In this document: positions 43,465-52,830 of the stretch, in pieces
Position numbering within the stretch: position 1 is the first letter of the stretch
Layout: each line of letters begins with the position of its first letter
Translations under genes and position numbers: made by a program
Origin: Pseudomonas allokribbensis
GTDB taxonomy: Bacteria > Pseudomonadota > Gammaproteobacteria > Pseudomonadales > Pseudomonadaceae
Length of the DNA stretch: 64,000 nt
Reading direction: 5' to 3'
Assembly: GCF_014863605.1 (NCBI RefSeq)
Contig: NZ_CP062252.1
Coordinates: 4,907,001-4,971,000 of the forward strand
The notes under the pieces: generated by a model
Seen by the model: the letters and a program-made list of their open reading frames with translations, nothing else
Databases searched by the model: none
Told to the model about the DNA's origin: nothing

Positions 43465-43539
43465 CAAGTCTGGCCGACCGTTACAACACATCGGTCAGCC
43501 CAACTGAGCGATGTCACTTTGGCGCTAGAGGAACAATGG

Positions 43540-45495
43540 ATGTTCAGCCCTGCCCACCAGACGCATTTCAGCCTGTCTATCGACGACCTTGCACATGACC
43601 TTCAAGTGCTCTCCTTTACCGGCAAGGAGGCACTCAGCACGCCGTTTGCCTTCGAAGTGGAGCTCGTCAGCGAACGTCCGGACCTGGACCTCGAAAGCCT
43701 GCTGCACAAGCAAGCCTTTCTGGCCTTCAATGACACCGACAGCGGCATTCACGGACAAGTCTACCGAGTCGCCCAAGGGGCCAGCGGTAAACGCCTGACC
43801 CGCTACAGCGTGACGCTGAGGCCGCAACTCGCCTACCTGAGCCAGCGCCACAACCAACGTATTTTTCAGCAGTTCCCGGTCAACCACATCATTGCGCAGA
43901 TCCTCGAAGAACATGGCCTCCTGAGCAATGCCTATCGGTTTGCGCTGAGTACACCGCTGCCCCCGCGTGACTACTGCGTGCAGTACGACGAATCGGACCT
44001 GCAATTCATCCAGCGCCTGTGCGAGGAAGAAGGTATCCACTACCACTTCCAGCACAGTCGCTCCGGGCATGTACTGGTGTTTGGCGACGACCAGACTGTG
44101 TTCCCCAAGCTCGGCCGCCCCACCGCCTACCAGCCGGACAGCGGCATGGCCGCCACCGAGCCGGTGATCAAGGCGTTCGACCTGCGCCTGGAAGCGCGCA
44201 CCAGCCGTACCACCCGCCGCGATTACGACTTCAAGAAACCGCGGATGCTGCTGGAGTCTGACTACCAGCCGGAAAAGGACTCCAGACAGCCTGACCTGGA
44301 AGACTACGACTATCCAGGCCTGTTCACCGATCGCGAGCGGGGCAAGTTGCTCAGTCAGCACGCCCTGGAACGTCATCGCGCCGACTACCGCCTGGTTGCC
44401 GGCAAAAGCGACCAGCCGACCCTGGTCTGCGGCCACTTTCTGCAACTTGGCGAGCACCCGCGTACCGAGTGGAACGACCTGTGGTTGTTGACCGAGGTGT
44501 GCCATGAAGGCAAACAACCGCAAGTCCTCGAAGAGTCCATCATCAGCGACGTACAACTCTCGGACGGCTTTGTCCAAGGCTATCGCAACACGTTCAACGC
44601 CATCCCTTGGGCCACGTTCTACCGGCCGCCGCTGCCGCCACGAAAACCCGTACTGGCCAGCCAGACCGCCATCGTGACCGGCCCCAAGGGCGAGGAAATC
44701 TATTGCGACGAACACGGTCGGGTCAAAGTGCAGTTTCACTGGGACCGCGACGGCCTCTACGACGACCAAAGCAGTTGCTGGGTACGCGTCGCGTCCAGTT
44801 GGGCAGGCCCCGGTTACGGCCAGGTGGTCATCCCGCGAATCGGCATGGAGGTGTTCGTCACCTTCCTGGAAGGCGACCCGGACAAACCGCTGATTACCGG
44901 TTGCGTGCCGAACAAGGTCACCCCCGTGCCCTACCCGCTGCCAGCGAACAAAACCCGTAGCGTGTTCAAGACCAACAGCAGCCTGGGCGGCAACGGCTCC
45001 AACGAATTGCGCATCGAAGACCGCGCCGGCCAGGAGCAGATCTTCATCCACGCCCAGCGTAACCAGGACTGTACCGTCGAGAACAACGAGAGCCATTGGG
45101 TCGGCGTCAACCGCGTTCACTCGGTGGGGCAGAACGAAACCGTGACCATCGGGCAAAACCGCCTGCGAACCGTCAAGGTCGATGACACCTTACAGGTCGG
45201 CGGGACGAAGCTGGACAGCATCGGCACCCAATACATGATCGAGGCCGGTGAAAAACTGCGGCTGGTGTGTGGCCAGAGCGTCATCGAGATGACGGCGGAC
45301 GGGGCGATCAATCTCTACGGCACCTCGTTCAACTTTTCGGTGACGGGCGACGCACAAATCAATACGGGCGGAAAACTCGACATCAACATGCCCGGAGGCG
45401 CAGCAATCGCTACGCCGGGGGCCGATGGCGCCCAAGGCACGATCGAGGCGAAGGTCGATGGGGTTTTCTCCAATCCACCGGCACCCGCAATCTGA
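43540..45495 (+). CDS. vgrG: Type VI secretion spike protein VgrG
   Basis: A 651-residue VgrG/TssI. The gp27-like part includes FSLSIDDLAHDLQVLSFTGKEALSTPF, RYSVTLRPQLAYLSQR and YCVQYDESDLQFIQRLCEEEGIHYHF; the gp5-like part includes QTAIVTGPKGEEIYCDEHGRVKVQFHWDRDG and WVRVASSWAGPGYG. The C-terminal needle repeats (TVTIGQNRLRTVKVDDTLQVGG) end without an effector domain, so the cargo is carried by the PAAR-Rhs protein. ATG 43540 is preceded by GAGGAAC; upstream in-frame codons belong to the hcp tail. Confidence 0.94.
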   Translation: MFSPAHQTHFSLSIDDLAHDLQVLSFTGKEALSTPFAFEVELVSERPDLDLESLLHKQAFLAFNDTDSGIHGQVYRVAQGASGKRLTRYSVTLRPQLAYLSQRHNQRIFQQFPVNHIIAQILEEHGLLSNAYRFALSTPLPPRDYCVQYDESDLQFIQRLCEEEGIHYHFQHSRSGHVLVFGDDQTVFPKLGRPTAYQPDSGMAATEPVIKAFDLRLEARTSRTTRRDYDFKKPRMLLESDYQPEKDSRQPDLEDYDYPGLFTDRERGKLLSQHALERHRADYRLVAGKSDQPTLVCGHFLQLGEHPRTEWNDLWLLTEVCHEGKQPQVLEESIISDVQLSDGFVQGYRNTFNAIPWATFYRPPLPPRKPVLASQTAIVTGPKGEEIYCDEHGRVKVQFHWDRDGLYDDQSSCWVRVASSWAGPGYGQVVIPRIGMEVFVTFLEGDPDKPLITGCVPNKVTPVPYPLPANKTRSVFKTNSSLGGNGSNELRIEDRAGQEQIFIHAQRNQDCTVENNESHWVGVNRVHSVGQNETVTIGQNRLRTVKVDDTLQVGGTKLDSIGTQYMIEAGEKLRLVCGQSVIEMTADGAINLYGTSFNFSVTGDAQINTGGKLDINMPGGAAIATPGADGAQGTIEAKVDGVFSNPPAPAI

Positions 45496-45524
45496 ACAAC
45501 ATCACCACGGACGAGATGACGTAA

Positions 45525-45974
45525 ATGGATTACTTGCTACAGGAAGGCAGCCTCACTCTGCCCGCTGGCTTTCACGACCGCAGCGTCAACATGTTTGTCC
45601 CCAGTGTCGCCCTGCCGGCACCGTTCAGCCTGACGGTCTCACGCGATAACACACTGCCGGGCGAGGCCCTTACTGACTATGTCGAACGTCAGGTCAGCCT
45701 GATTGCGGCCAAGCTGCGCAAGTACAAACACCAGGGCCTCAGCGCGGTCGTGCTGTCGGCACAGGCACCGATAGCGGGTCAGCAGGTCGATGCTCACTAC
45801 CAGAGCGATGGTCGCCCGGTGTACCAGCGTCAGGCCGCGTTCATCGTGGCGCCCGAGCGAGTGCTGGTGTTCACCGCCACCTGCCAGGTGCCGTTCGACG
45901 ATCCGTTGAACGCGCTCTGGGCAGACGTGCTGGCCAGTTTCAAGGCCCATCCGCCTGTGACCGCCACCCCTTGA
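45525..45974 (+). CDS. DcrB/DUF1795-family type VI effector chaperone (EagR-like)
   Basis: A 149-residue protein of the DcrB/DUF1795 family, without signal peptide (LQEGSLTLPAGFHDRSVNMF, then DYVERQVSLIAAKLRKYKHQG). In type VI clusters this family (EagR) shields the N-terminal membrane helices of prePAAR effectors and loads them on VgrG. The gene sits exactly between vgrG and the Rhs effector, 29 bases and 44 bases from its neighbours, and the Rhs protein has such helices, which supports the role. Confidence 0.85.
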   Translation: MDYLLQEGSLTLPAGFHDRSVNMFVPSVALPAPFSLTVSRDNTLPGEALTDYVERQVSLIAAKLRKYKHQGLSAVVLSAQAPIAGQQVDAHYQSDGRPVYQRQAAFIVAPERVLVFTATCQVPFDDPLNALWADVLASFKAHPPVTATP

Positions 45975-46018
45975 GCCCACTCCGGCCTTGAAGGGTCGAT
46001 GCGACAGAGAGACTTCGC

Positions 46019-49000
46019 ATGTTCGAAGCAGCACGGCTGAATGACGAGATTGCGCACAGCAACGCCCTCGTCGGTTTCCTGGTGGGCGCGGCATTGGGGC
46101 TGGCCCTGGTCGCCGCGGTAGCGATCTTCACGGTCGCGACTTGCGGCTTTGGGGCCGGCCTGGTGGTGGGCTTGATTGCAGGCCTGGGAGGAATGGGACT
46201 GGTCGCCGGGGGGGAGGCCATAGGACGAATGTCCAAGGCCCCCGCCGGGGGCATCGAAAGCGGCTCACCCGATGTGTTCATCAACGGCCTCAAGGCCGCT
46301 CAGGCCGAAGCCAGCACAGGGATCTGCAAAAAGCACCCGAACCCGTTGCCCTTGGTTGCCGAAGGTTCAGGCAAGGTCTTCTACAACGGTTTGGCCGCTG
46401 CGCGCAAAGGCGACAAACTGACCTGCGGCAGTGCCATCGACAGCGGTTCGGACAACGTCTTTGTCGGTGCCGACGCCGAGCAATACCTGCCGATAGACGA
46501 CGAAGTTCCGCCTTGGCTGCGCACCACCGTCGACATCCTCATGGCCGTGGCCGGTGCGGCCGGTGGCTTGCTGAAACTGGGCTTGATGGCCGGCAAGGTT
46601 GGCCTCAAGCAAGTGGCCCCCTGCGCCCTGGAGTTCGCGGCGGGATTCGTTGCTGGAGAGCTGGCCGGACAATTCGTCATCGGCCCCGCCATCAGACGCG
46701 TCGCCGGGGCCCTGATGGGCAACCCGGTGGATGCCATCAGCGGGCGTAAATTGCTCCTGGAAGACGGCGAAACCGACTTCAGCCTGCCGGGGTTGATGCC
46801 CATCAGTTGGGCACGTTTTTATGCCAGCGATCTCACCCACGAAGGCCTGCTCGGGCACGGCTGGGTTTTGCCGTGGGAACAAAGCCTACGCCTGGAAGAC
46901 GACCAGCTCTACCTGCGCGACAACCAGGGCCGTGACCTGCCGCTGCCGTCGCTTGAGCCGGGCGAACGCCTGTATCTGACGGACGAACAACTGTTTGTGG
47001 TGCGCTCCGAAGGCGGTCACTACCTGCTTCACAGCCTCGACAACACCTTTTTCTACTTCGGCGAGCTGCCGGAAAACGGCCAACCCGCGCCACTGCGGCG
47101 GATCGAAAATGCGCTCGGTCATTTCCTCACGTTCAGCTACGACGACCAGCAGCGTCTGAGTGACATCTGCGCCACGGGCGGCATTCGTCTGCATCTGTGT
47201 TACGACCATCACCCCCGGCGCCTGAGCCGCGTCGAGCGTGTGGTCGACAACCGACCGGTGGAAACCCTGGTGCATTACCAGTACGACGCCCACGGCCAAC
47301 TGCAACAGGTGATCAACCGCAACGGCGACCGGGTGCGCAGCTTCGCCTACGAGCACGGGTTGATGGTCGCCCACGAGAACGCTCTCGGGCTGGTTTGCCA
47401 TTACCGCTGGTCAACGACCTTCAGCGACAACGAACCGCGCGTGATCGAGCACTGGACCAACGACGGCGAGCACTTCCACTTCCACTACGACCTTGCGCAA
47501 CGGCAAACCGATATCCGCGACGTACTCGGGCGTGTCGCCCAGATCCACTACAACGAAGGCCGGCGCGTGGTGGCCAGCCGTGACTTCGGTGGCGAGCAGT
47601 ACCGCTTCGAACTGGATGATTCGGGCAATATGACCGGCCTGGAATTGCCCGACGGCAACCTACTCAAATTCGCCTACGACGAGCTATCCCGACTGGTCGA
47701 AGAAACCGATCCTCTGGGTCGCTCGACTCGCTACAGTTACCACCTGAACACCGACCTCGTCACCGCCATCGAACGCCCGGATGGCAGCAGCGCAAGCTGG
47801 ACCTATGACCGCAGCGGCAACCTGCTCGACAGCACCGATCCACTGGGCCAGGTCACTCAGTTTTTCAACAGCGACGCCGGCCTGCCACACACCTCCGTCG
47901 ACCCGCTCGGCAACACCACCCACCTGTGGTGGAACAACCTTGGCCAGCTCGAGCAATACCAGGACTGCACCGGCAACCGCAGCCAGTACGCTTACGACGA
48001 ACGCTTGCATCTGGTCAGCATCAAGGATGCCCTGGAGCGCACCACCCGCCTGACCCACAAGCCTGATGGCGAACTGCTGCGCATCGAACACCCCGACGGC
48101 AGCCACGACACCTACACCTACAACGCCCTCGGCCAGTTGCTCAGCCACACCGACGCCGACGACCACACCGTTTACCTGTCGCGCACCGCACGCGGTTTGC
48201 CCAGCAAGCGCAAGGACGCCCGCGGTCAGCAGGTGCATTACCAGTACGACAAAACCCAACGGCTGGTGGCGTTGATCAACGAAAACCAGGCGGCCTACCG
48301 GTTCAGCTACGACGCCAGCGACCGCCTGCAAGAAGAAGTGCGGGTCGATGGCCTGCGTCGGCGCTTCAGCTACAACGTCGGCGGCTACCTCACCCAACTG
48401 GATGAAATCGCTGCCCAGTCGTTCAACGAAGTCTCGCGCCTTCAGCAATTCGAATACGACGCCGCAGGCCGTATGCTCTGCCGCACGACCGAGGACGCGC
48501 GCCTCGACTATCAGTACGACGACGCCGACCGGGTGACTGCCATCGACCGTCTACCTACGGCGGCCGGTAAAGCGCTGGGCATCGACGACGACCATCTGGC
48601 GTTCAGCTACGACGCGGCCGGCCAGTTGCTCAGCGAAACCAGCAGCAGCGGCGAGTTGCATTACCGCTACGACGTGCTGGGTAACCTCAGCGGCCTGGAA
48701 CTGCCGGACGGCCGTCAGCTCAATCAGCTTTACTACGGCAGCGGTCACCTGCACCAGATCAACCTTGACGGTCATCTGATCAGTGACTTCGAACGCGACG
48801 CCCTGCACCGCGAAACCCTGCGCACCCAAGGCAAACTCACCAGTCGCTTCGGCTACGACACCAAGGGCCGAAAACTCTGGCAGGCCACCATCCAGTTGCC
48901 CCACGAGCAGCTCAGCCGGTTCAACGACAATACCGACAGCCTGCTCGGCCACCCACAACACCCGGCCACCGCCCTGCACCGCCGCTATCACTACAGCCCC

Positions 49001-50212
49001 GGCGGCGAAGTACTGCGGGTGGTCGACAAGCAACGCGAGGTCACCGACTACAGCTACGACGCCAGCGGCCAACTGCGCAGCCGTCAACCACAGCACCCGC
49101 AACTGCAAGTCGAAGACTTCTCCTACGACCCGGCCGGCAATCTCAGCGGCAGCGGCAGATGGCAGTTCGACAACCGCCCGGACAACCGCATCCTTGCCTT
49201 CAAAGACCTGCGCTTTAGCTACGACACTTGGGGCAACCTCAGCGAAAAAACCAGCGCGGGCGGCACGGTGCAACGGTTCCACTACGACTGTGAAAACCGA
49301 CTGATCAGCGCGCAAACCTGGCAAGGCACTACCCTGAGCAGCGAGGCCCGCTACCAGTACGACGCAGTCGGCCGACGCATCGGCAAGCAGGTCACCCAGA
49401 ACGAGCAAACCCAACACACCCGCTTCCTCTGGCAAGGCCTGCGCCTGCTCCAGGAACAACACGCCGAGTGCCGCAACCTCTACATTTACGAACCCGACAG
49501 CTACGCCCCACTGGCTCGCGTCGACAGTAACCCCGAGCACCCCGAACAGGATGCCCGGCACTACTACCTCCATACCGACCAGATCGGCACTCCCCAAGAA
49601 ATGACCGACGCCAACGGCCACGTGGTGTGGCGCGCGTACTACAAGGCGTGGGGCGGGCTGGAAGCACTTTCGCCGAATCTGGTGGAGCAGAACCTGCGTT
49701 TCCAGGGGCAATACCACGACCGTGAAACGGGGTTGTACTACAACACGTTCAGATACTACGATCCGGCGGTAGGGAGGTTTACCACGCAGGATCCGATTGG
49801 GTTATTGGGTGGGGAGAATCTTTATCAATATGGGCTTAATCCGCTGGCATGGATCGACCCACTAGGCCTCAAGTGCTGGAATTCAGCAAGGCGTAGTTAT
49901 TGGAAAGCGGAAGCAAAAGCTGCTTCAAAAGGCATGTACTCAACAACCAACATGTTACGAATGCGTTCAGGATTGGCGCCAAGAATAAGAGTCAAGGAAT
50001 TTCACTTTAAAACGCAGACAGTGAGAACAAGAAATGTCTCGCTAGAGTTAAATCATCGTTATTGGCCGCAGCGTACAGGGCGCAACGTAGACATTCCATA
50101 TAACTTGGAGAAAGTGACCCCATGGAAACATGCTGAAAATGACCCATTTAGATACCCAGGCTCAGAGCTAATAGAGATAATACAAGGCATTGGAAACTAC
50201 AAAGGATTCTGA
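46019..50212 (+). CDS. PAAR-Rhs type VI effector with C-terminal nuclease-like toxin
   Basis: A 1397-residue polymorphic toxin. Residues ~15-70 hold two hydrophobic helices (prePAAR type), ~70-165 the PAAR spike tip (SPDVFINGLKAAQ, KVFYNGLAAARKGDKLTCG), then a long Rhs/YD-repeat shell (repeated Y-D motifs) closed by the core end PLAWIDPLGL at ~1275-1284. The last 113 residues are the variable toxin: SLELNHRYWPQRTGRNV, YNLEKVTPWKHAENDPFRYP. The order LRMRSGLAP, LELNH, TPWxHxxxDPFR resembles HNH/Endo VII nuclease tips, so DNA cleavage is inferred, not shown. Codons of the toxin part are visibly richer in A and T than those of the shell. Confidence 0.9.
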   Translation: MFEAARLNDEIAHSNALVGFLVGAALGLALVAAVAIFTVATCGFGAGLVVGLIAGLGGMGLVAGGEAIGRMSKAPAGGIESGSPDVFINGLKAAQAEASTGICKKHPNPLPLVAEGSGKVFYNGLAAARKGDKLTCGSAIDSGSDNVFVGADAEQYLPIDDEVPPWLRTTVDILMAVAGAAGGLLKLGLMAGKVGLKQVAPCALEFAAGFVAGELAGQFVIGPAIRRVAGALMGNPVDAISGRKLLLEDGETDFSLPGLMPISWARFYASDLTHEGLLGHGWVLPWEQSLRLEDDQLYLRDNQGRDLPLPSLEPGERLYLTDEQLFVVRSEGGHYLLHSLDNTFFYFGELPENGQPAPLRRIENALGHFLTFSYDDQQRLSDICATGGIRLHLCYDHHPRRLSRVERVVDNRPVETLVHYQYDAHGQLQQVINRNGDRVRSFAYEHGLMVAHENALGLVCHYRWSTTFSDNEPRVIEHWTNDGEHFHFHYDLAQRQTDIRDVLGRVAQIHYNEGRRVVASRDFGGEQYRFELDDSGNMTGLELPDGNLLKFAYDELSRLVEETDPLGRSTRYSYHLNTDLVTAIERPDGSSASWTYDRSGNLLDSTDPLGQVTQFFNSDAGLPHTSVDPLGNTTHLWWNNLGQLEQYQDCTGNRSQYAYDERLHLVSIKDALERTTRLTHKPDGELLRIEHPDGSHDTYTYNALGQLLSHTDADDHTVYLSRTARGLPSKRKDARGQQVHYQYDKTQRLVALINENQAAYRFSYDASDRLQEEVRVDGLRRRFSYNVGGYLTQLDEIAAQSFNEVSRLQQFEYDAAGRMLCRTTEDARLDYQYDDADRVTAIDRLPTAAGKALGIDDDHLAFSYDAAGQLLSETSSSGELHYRYDVLGNLSGLELPDGRQLNQLYYGSGHLHQINLDGHLISDFERDALHRETLRTQGKLTSRFGYDTKGRKLWQATIQLPHEQLSRFNDNTDSLLGHPQHPATALHRRYHYSPGGEVLRVVDKQREVTDYSYDASGQLRSRQPQHPQLQVEDFSYDPAGNLSGSGRWQFDNRPDNRILAFKDLRFSYDTWGNLSEKTSAGGTVQRFHYDCENRLISAQTWQGTTLSSEARYQYDAVGRRIGKQVTQNEQTQHTRFLWQGLRLLQEQHAECRNLYIYEPDSYAPLARVDSNPEHPEQDARHYYLHTDQIGTPQEMTDANGHVVWRAYYKAWGGLEALSPNLVEQNLRFQGQYHDRETGLYYNTFRYYDPAVGRFTTQDPIGLLGGENLYQYGLNPLAWIDPLGLKCWNSARRSYWKAEAKAASKGMYSTTNMLRMRSGLAPRIRVKEFHFKTQTVRTRNVSLELNHRYWPQRTGRNVDIPYNLEKVTPWKHAENDPFRYPGSELIEIIQGIGNYKGF

Positions 50213-50213
50213 C

Positions 50214-50651
50214 ATGGCATTGCTAAACTTCATGAAGTCCGATTTTTATACGAGCTACTTGAATGATCTAGATAAAAACATGCCTATAAGCATTGATAGA
50301 GAAACGGCCATACACAGTATAATTATCAAAGTCATGACCGCCTCGCTAGAGAACTCCTCCGTCTCCCTGGATGACATAGAATGGCTAATTAACAATCACA
50401 GGCGCAAGACCATAAGCTACATTGTAAACAAGTACAAAACATACATTGAGCCCGATGGCGGAGATGAAAACATAGTTAATGAAGCGCCACAAATAAATTT
50501 CCCGATCGGCCATTTGATTGAGTACTTTTTGATCTTAAACCATCCGGAAAGACTTGTTGAATATATAAAATCTTCTAGAATACCAAGCGCAAAAAAATAC
50601 GCTAAAGAAATTAATGAGATCTTTTTAGAAGCCCAAAAAACTATCGGCTAG
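50214..50651 (+). CDS. Probable immunity protein for the Rhs toxin
   Basis: A 145-residue acidic, mostly helical protein with no recognised domain (SIIIKVMTASLENSSVSLDD, GHLIEYFLILNHPERLVEY). The ATG comes 1 base after the rhs stop, preceded by AAAGGA, so it is made together with the toxin. It shares the toxin tip's AT-rich base use and differs from the shell. The position and size are those of a cognate immunity gene. Immunity function is inferred from context only. Confidence 0.75.
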   Translation: MALLNFMKSDFYTSYLNDLDKNMPISIDRETAIHSIIIKVMTASLENSSVSLDDIEWLINNHRRKTISYIVNKYKTYIEPDGGDENIVNEAPQINFPIGHLIEYFLILNHPERLVEYIKSSRIPSAKKYAKEINEIFLEAQKTIG

Positions 50652-50753
50652 CGTTTTGAGCATCCTGGCCTAGGAAAGACTAATCGATGATGACGTACCT
50701 GGATTTTTACTAACTCCAAGAATCGGGCAGCCATCCAAAGCAAAAAAGTACAG

Positions 50754-50777
50754 ACCGGCACTGAGTGCCGGTTTTTT
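50754..50777 (+). terminator. Terminator after the immunity gene
   Basis: ACCGGCAC-TGA-GTGCCGGT hairpin followed by TTTTTT, about 100 bases past the immunity stop. The bases between hold no gene. Confidence 0.85.
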
Positions 50778-50873
50778 ATTGAGATGTGTAAGCGCTCACT
50801 ACAGTAACCGACCAGTAAAATCTCGCCCTGAGGCGGGTAAGAAAATGGTGATCAGTCAGCTCCCAGTCTCAGG

Positions 50874-51228
50874 TGTACCTCGGCCAGCTTGAGCAATACC
50901 AGGACTGCACCGACAACCGCAGCCAGTACGCTTACGACGAACGCTTGCATCTGGTCAGCATCAAGGATGTCCTGGAGCGCACCACCCGCCTGACCCGCAA
51001 GCCCGATGGCGAACCGCTGCACATCGAACACCCCGACGGCAGCCACGACACCTACAAAGCCCTCGGCCAGTTGCTCAGCCACACCGACGCCGACGACCAC
51101 ACCGTTTACCTGTCGCGCACCGCACGCGGTTTGCCGAGCGAGCGCAAGTACGCCCGCGTTCAGCAGGTGCATTACCAGTACGACAAAACCCAACGGCTGG
51201 TAGGCTGATCAACGAAAACCAGGCGGCA
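50874..51228 (+). pseudogene. Orphan fragment of the Rhs core
   Basis: This stretch repeats 47939-48290 of the upstream rhs gene at about 95% identity as judged by eye: QLEQYQDCT, DERLHLVSIKDVLERTTRL, HTVYLSRTARGLPSERK and others. Two codons are missing (DTYKALG against DTYTYNALG) and several bases differ. It starts and ends within the shell, has no toxin end or promoter, and runs into stops soon after. Remnant of a second rhs or displaced copy. Confidence 0.88.
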
Positions 51229-51335
51229 AGGGCTCGTCACGCCAACTGCTCCACCACCACCGCTCTGAGGATCAGGGACTTGGCCTTTTTCTCAACTTGA
51301 GGAAAACCCTGGAGCCGGTCGCCCAAGACGCAAAC

Positions 51336-51378
51336 AAAAAAGCCCCGCCTGAGCATTGCCCGGCGGGGCTTCTTTTTT
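51336..51378. terminator. Bidirectional terminator before the att site
   Basis: AAAAAAGCCCCGCC...GGCGGGGCTTCTTTTTT hairpin with A and T runs on the two sides. It lies 72 bases from the tRNA fragment 3' end and would end transcription of the original tRNA gene on the reverse strand. Confidence 0.85.
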
Positions 51379-51449
51379 GGCCTGCTGCCACCCTGCTGTC
51401 ACGAAAAAAATCTTCTGTCAGGAGAATGACTTGTAAGGCCCGAATTATA

Positions 51450-51494
51450 TGGTGTCCCAGGGCAGGTTCGAACTGCCAACCTTCCCCTTAGGAG
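51450..51494 (-). other. 3' fragment of tRNA-Arg(CCU): left attachment site of the element
   Basis: Read on the reverse strand it gives the anticodon loop CTCCTAA, the 3' anticodon-stem arm GGGG, a perfect T arm (GGCAG-TTCGAAC-CTGCC), the acceptor 3' half CTGGGAC and an encoded CCA at 51450. The 5' half of the tRNA is absent: beyond the anticodon the sequence does not pair or fold. The recombinase gene starts 125 bases away. This is the layout left when an element integrates in a tRNA 3' end; the rebuilt tRNA should lie past the right edge of the window. Confidence 0.75.
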
Positions 51495-51618
51495 GGCTAT
51501 CTGAACCCCAACAAACGCTGGCCAAACCCCGCATTTATTGGGCTTTTCGTCCGGTTGTGTCCGTGAAAACGACGCCGTATAGTTCTTTTTGCACCCACCA
51601 TGCACCCATGGGAACAAA

Positions 51619-52830
51619 TTGAAAGAGAAGCTCACCGCCAAGCTGCTGGCGTCCCTGCAGATAACAGGCCAGGAATATGAGGTCCACGATACCACCGTCG
51701 GCGGTCTGTTCGTGCGCGTCACTGCTGCCGGCGCCAAGTCCTATGTAGTGACCTGGGCCAGGGGCCGAAAGAAGACATTGGGTCGCATCGGCATACTGAC
51801 GTTGGAGCAAGCGCGGGCGGAGGCTACTCAATATCTCGCAGAGGCAAGAACCCTGGGGGAACCGCTAGCCGTTACCCAAGGGCGTAAAGGCGCTACCCTC
51901 CCCTCCTTACGCGAGTTCATCGATGACATATACATGCCTTGGTTCAAGACGCACCACAAAGGGCATGAGAAAACTCTGCACACGCTCGACCACAACTTCG
52001 AAGCAATCATGCCCCAGCGTCTCGATGCGATCACTGGCCGCGACCTGGAGCAGATCCGTACGGGATGGATGCAGTCAGGCAATAAGCCGTCGACGGTCAA
52101 CCGGAAAATGGGTTCCATCAGCGGCGTATTCAGTAGAGCCGTTGAATGGGAGTACATCGATGTCCACCCGATGGACAGGCTCAAAGCCTTAAAGGTCGAC
52201 TCGATGGGACTGGTCCGCTACTTAGATGCTGAAGAGACCAAACGACTTCGGGAAGCACTCGACGCCCGTCAAGACGAGGCGCGGGTGGAGCGCGAGAGTG
52301 CTAACAAGTGGAGAGCGGATCGCGGCAAGGAACTTATGCCGAGTTTGCTGCAGGTCCCATTCACCGACCACCTAAAGCCTATGGTCCTGGTATCGCTGAA
52401 TACAGGCATGAGACGTGGAGAGCTGTTCGACCTGAAATGGTCGGCGGTGAACTTCCATACGAAGACGATCACCGCCGCCGGCGCCACCACCAAAACCAGC
52501 GACACACGACACATCCCTATGAACAAGGAAACGGTGCGCGTGCTGGAAGACTGGAAAAAGCTGGCCGGCAAATCTCGATACGTGTTCCCGAGTCAGGAAG
52601 GCGGCCGTCTGGAGGACGTTAAAAGCGCCTGGCTCAGGCTGCTAGAGCGCGCCGAGATCGAAGGCTTCCGCTGGCACGATATGCGGCACGACTTCGCGTC
52701 ACGCCTGGTGATGGCCGGCGTACCGCTCAACACGGTACGGGATCTGCTGGGGCACGCCGATATCAAGATGACACTTAGGTATGCCCATCTCGCGCCCGGC
52801 ACAAAAGCTGCTGCTGTAGAGCTAATTTAA
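51619..52830 (+). CDS. int: Phage integrase, tyrosine recombinase
   Basis: About 403 residues. An N-terminal arm-binding domain (YEVHDTTVGGLFVRVTAAGAKSY), SAM-like core-binding domain (FIDDIYMPWFKTHHKGHEKTL), and catalytic domain with Arg in NTGMRRGELFDLKW, His-x-x-Arg in WHDMRHDFASRL, His in LLGHADIKMT and the nucleophile Tyr in LRYAHL. Its start is unclear: TTG 51619 with GGGA nearby gives MKEKLTAKLLA; an earlier TTG at 51589 adds 10 residues and has no ribosome site. It directs integration at the adjacent tRNA-Arg site. Confidence 0.92.
   Translation: MKEKLTAKLLASLQITGQEYEVHDTTVGGLFVRVTAAGAKSYVVTWARGRKKTLGRIGILTLEQARAEATQYLAEARTLGEPLAVTQGRKGATLPSLREFIDDIYMPWFKTHHKGHEKTLHTLDHNFEAIMPQRLDAITGRDLEQIRTGWMQSGNKPSTVNRKMGSISGVFSRAVEWEYIDVHPMDRLKALKVDSMGLVRYLDAEETKRLREALDARQDEARVERESANKWRADRGKELMPSLLQVPFTDHLKPMVLVSLNTGMRRGELFDLKWSAVNFHTKTITAAGATTKTSDTRHIPMNKETVRVLEDWKKLAGKSRYVFPSQEGGRLEDVKSAWLRLLERAEIEGFRWHDMRHDFASRLVMAGVPLNTVRDLLGHADIKMTLRYAHLAPGTKAAAVELI

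Noticed and set aside
43525..45156. 543-codon reverse open frame opposite vgrG
   Set aside because: Shadow of a highly biased gene; vgrG has clear family motifs on the forward strand.
51450..51520. Complete tRNA gene
   Set aside because: The 5' half is missing: no acceptor 5' strand, D arm or matching anticodon-stem strand can be found.
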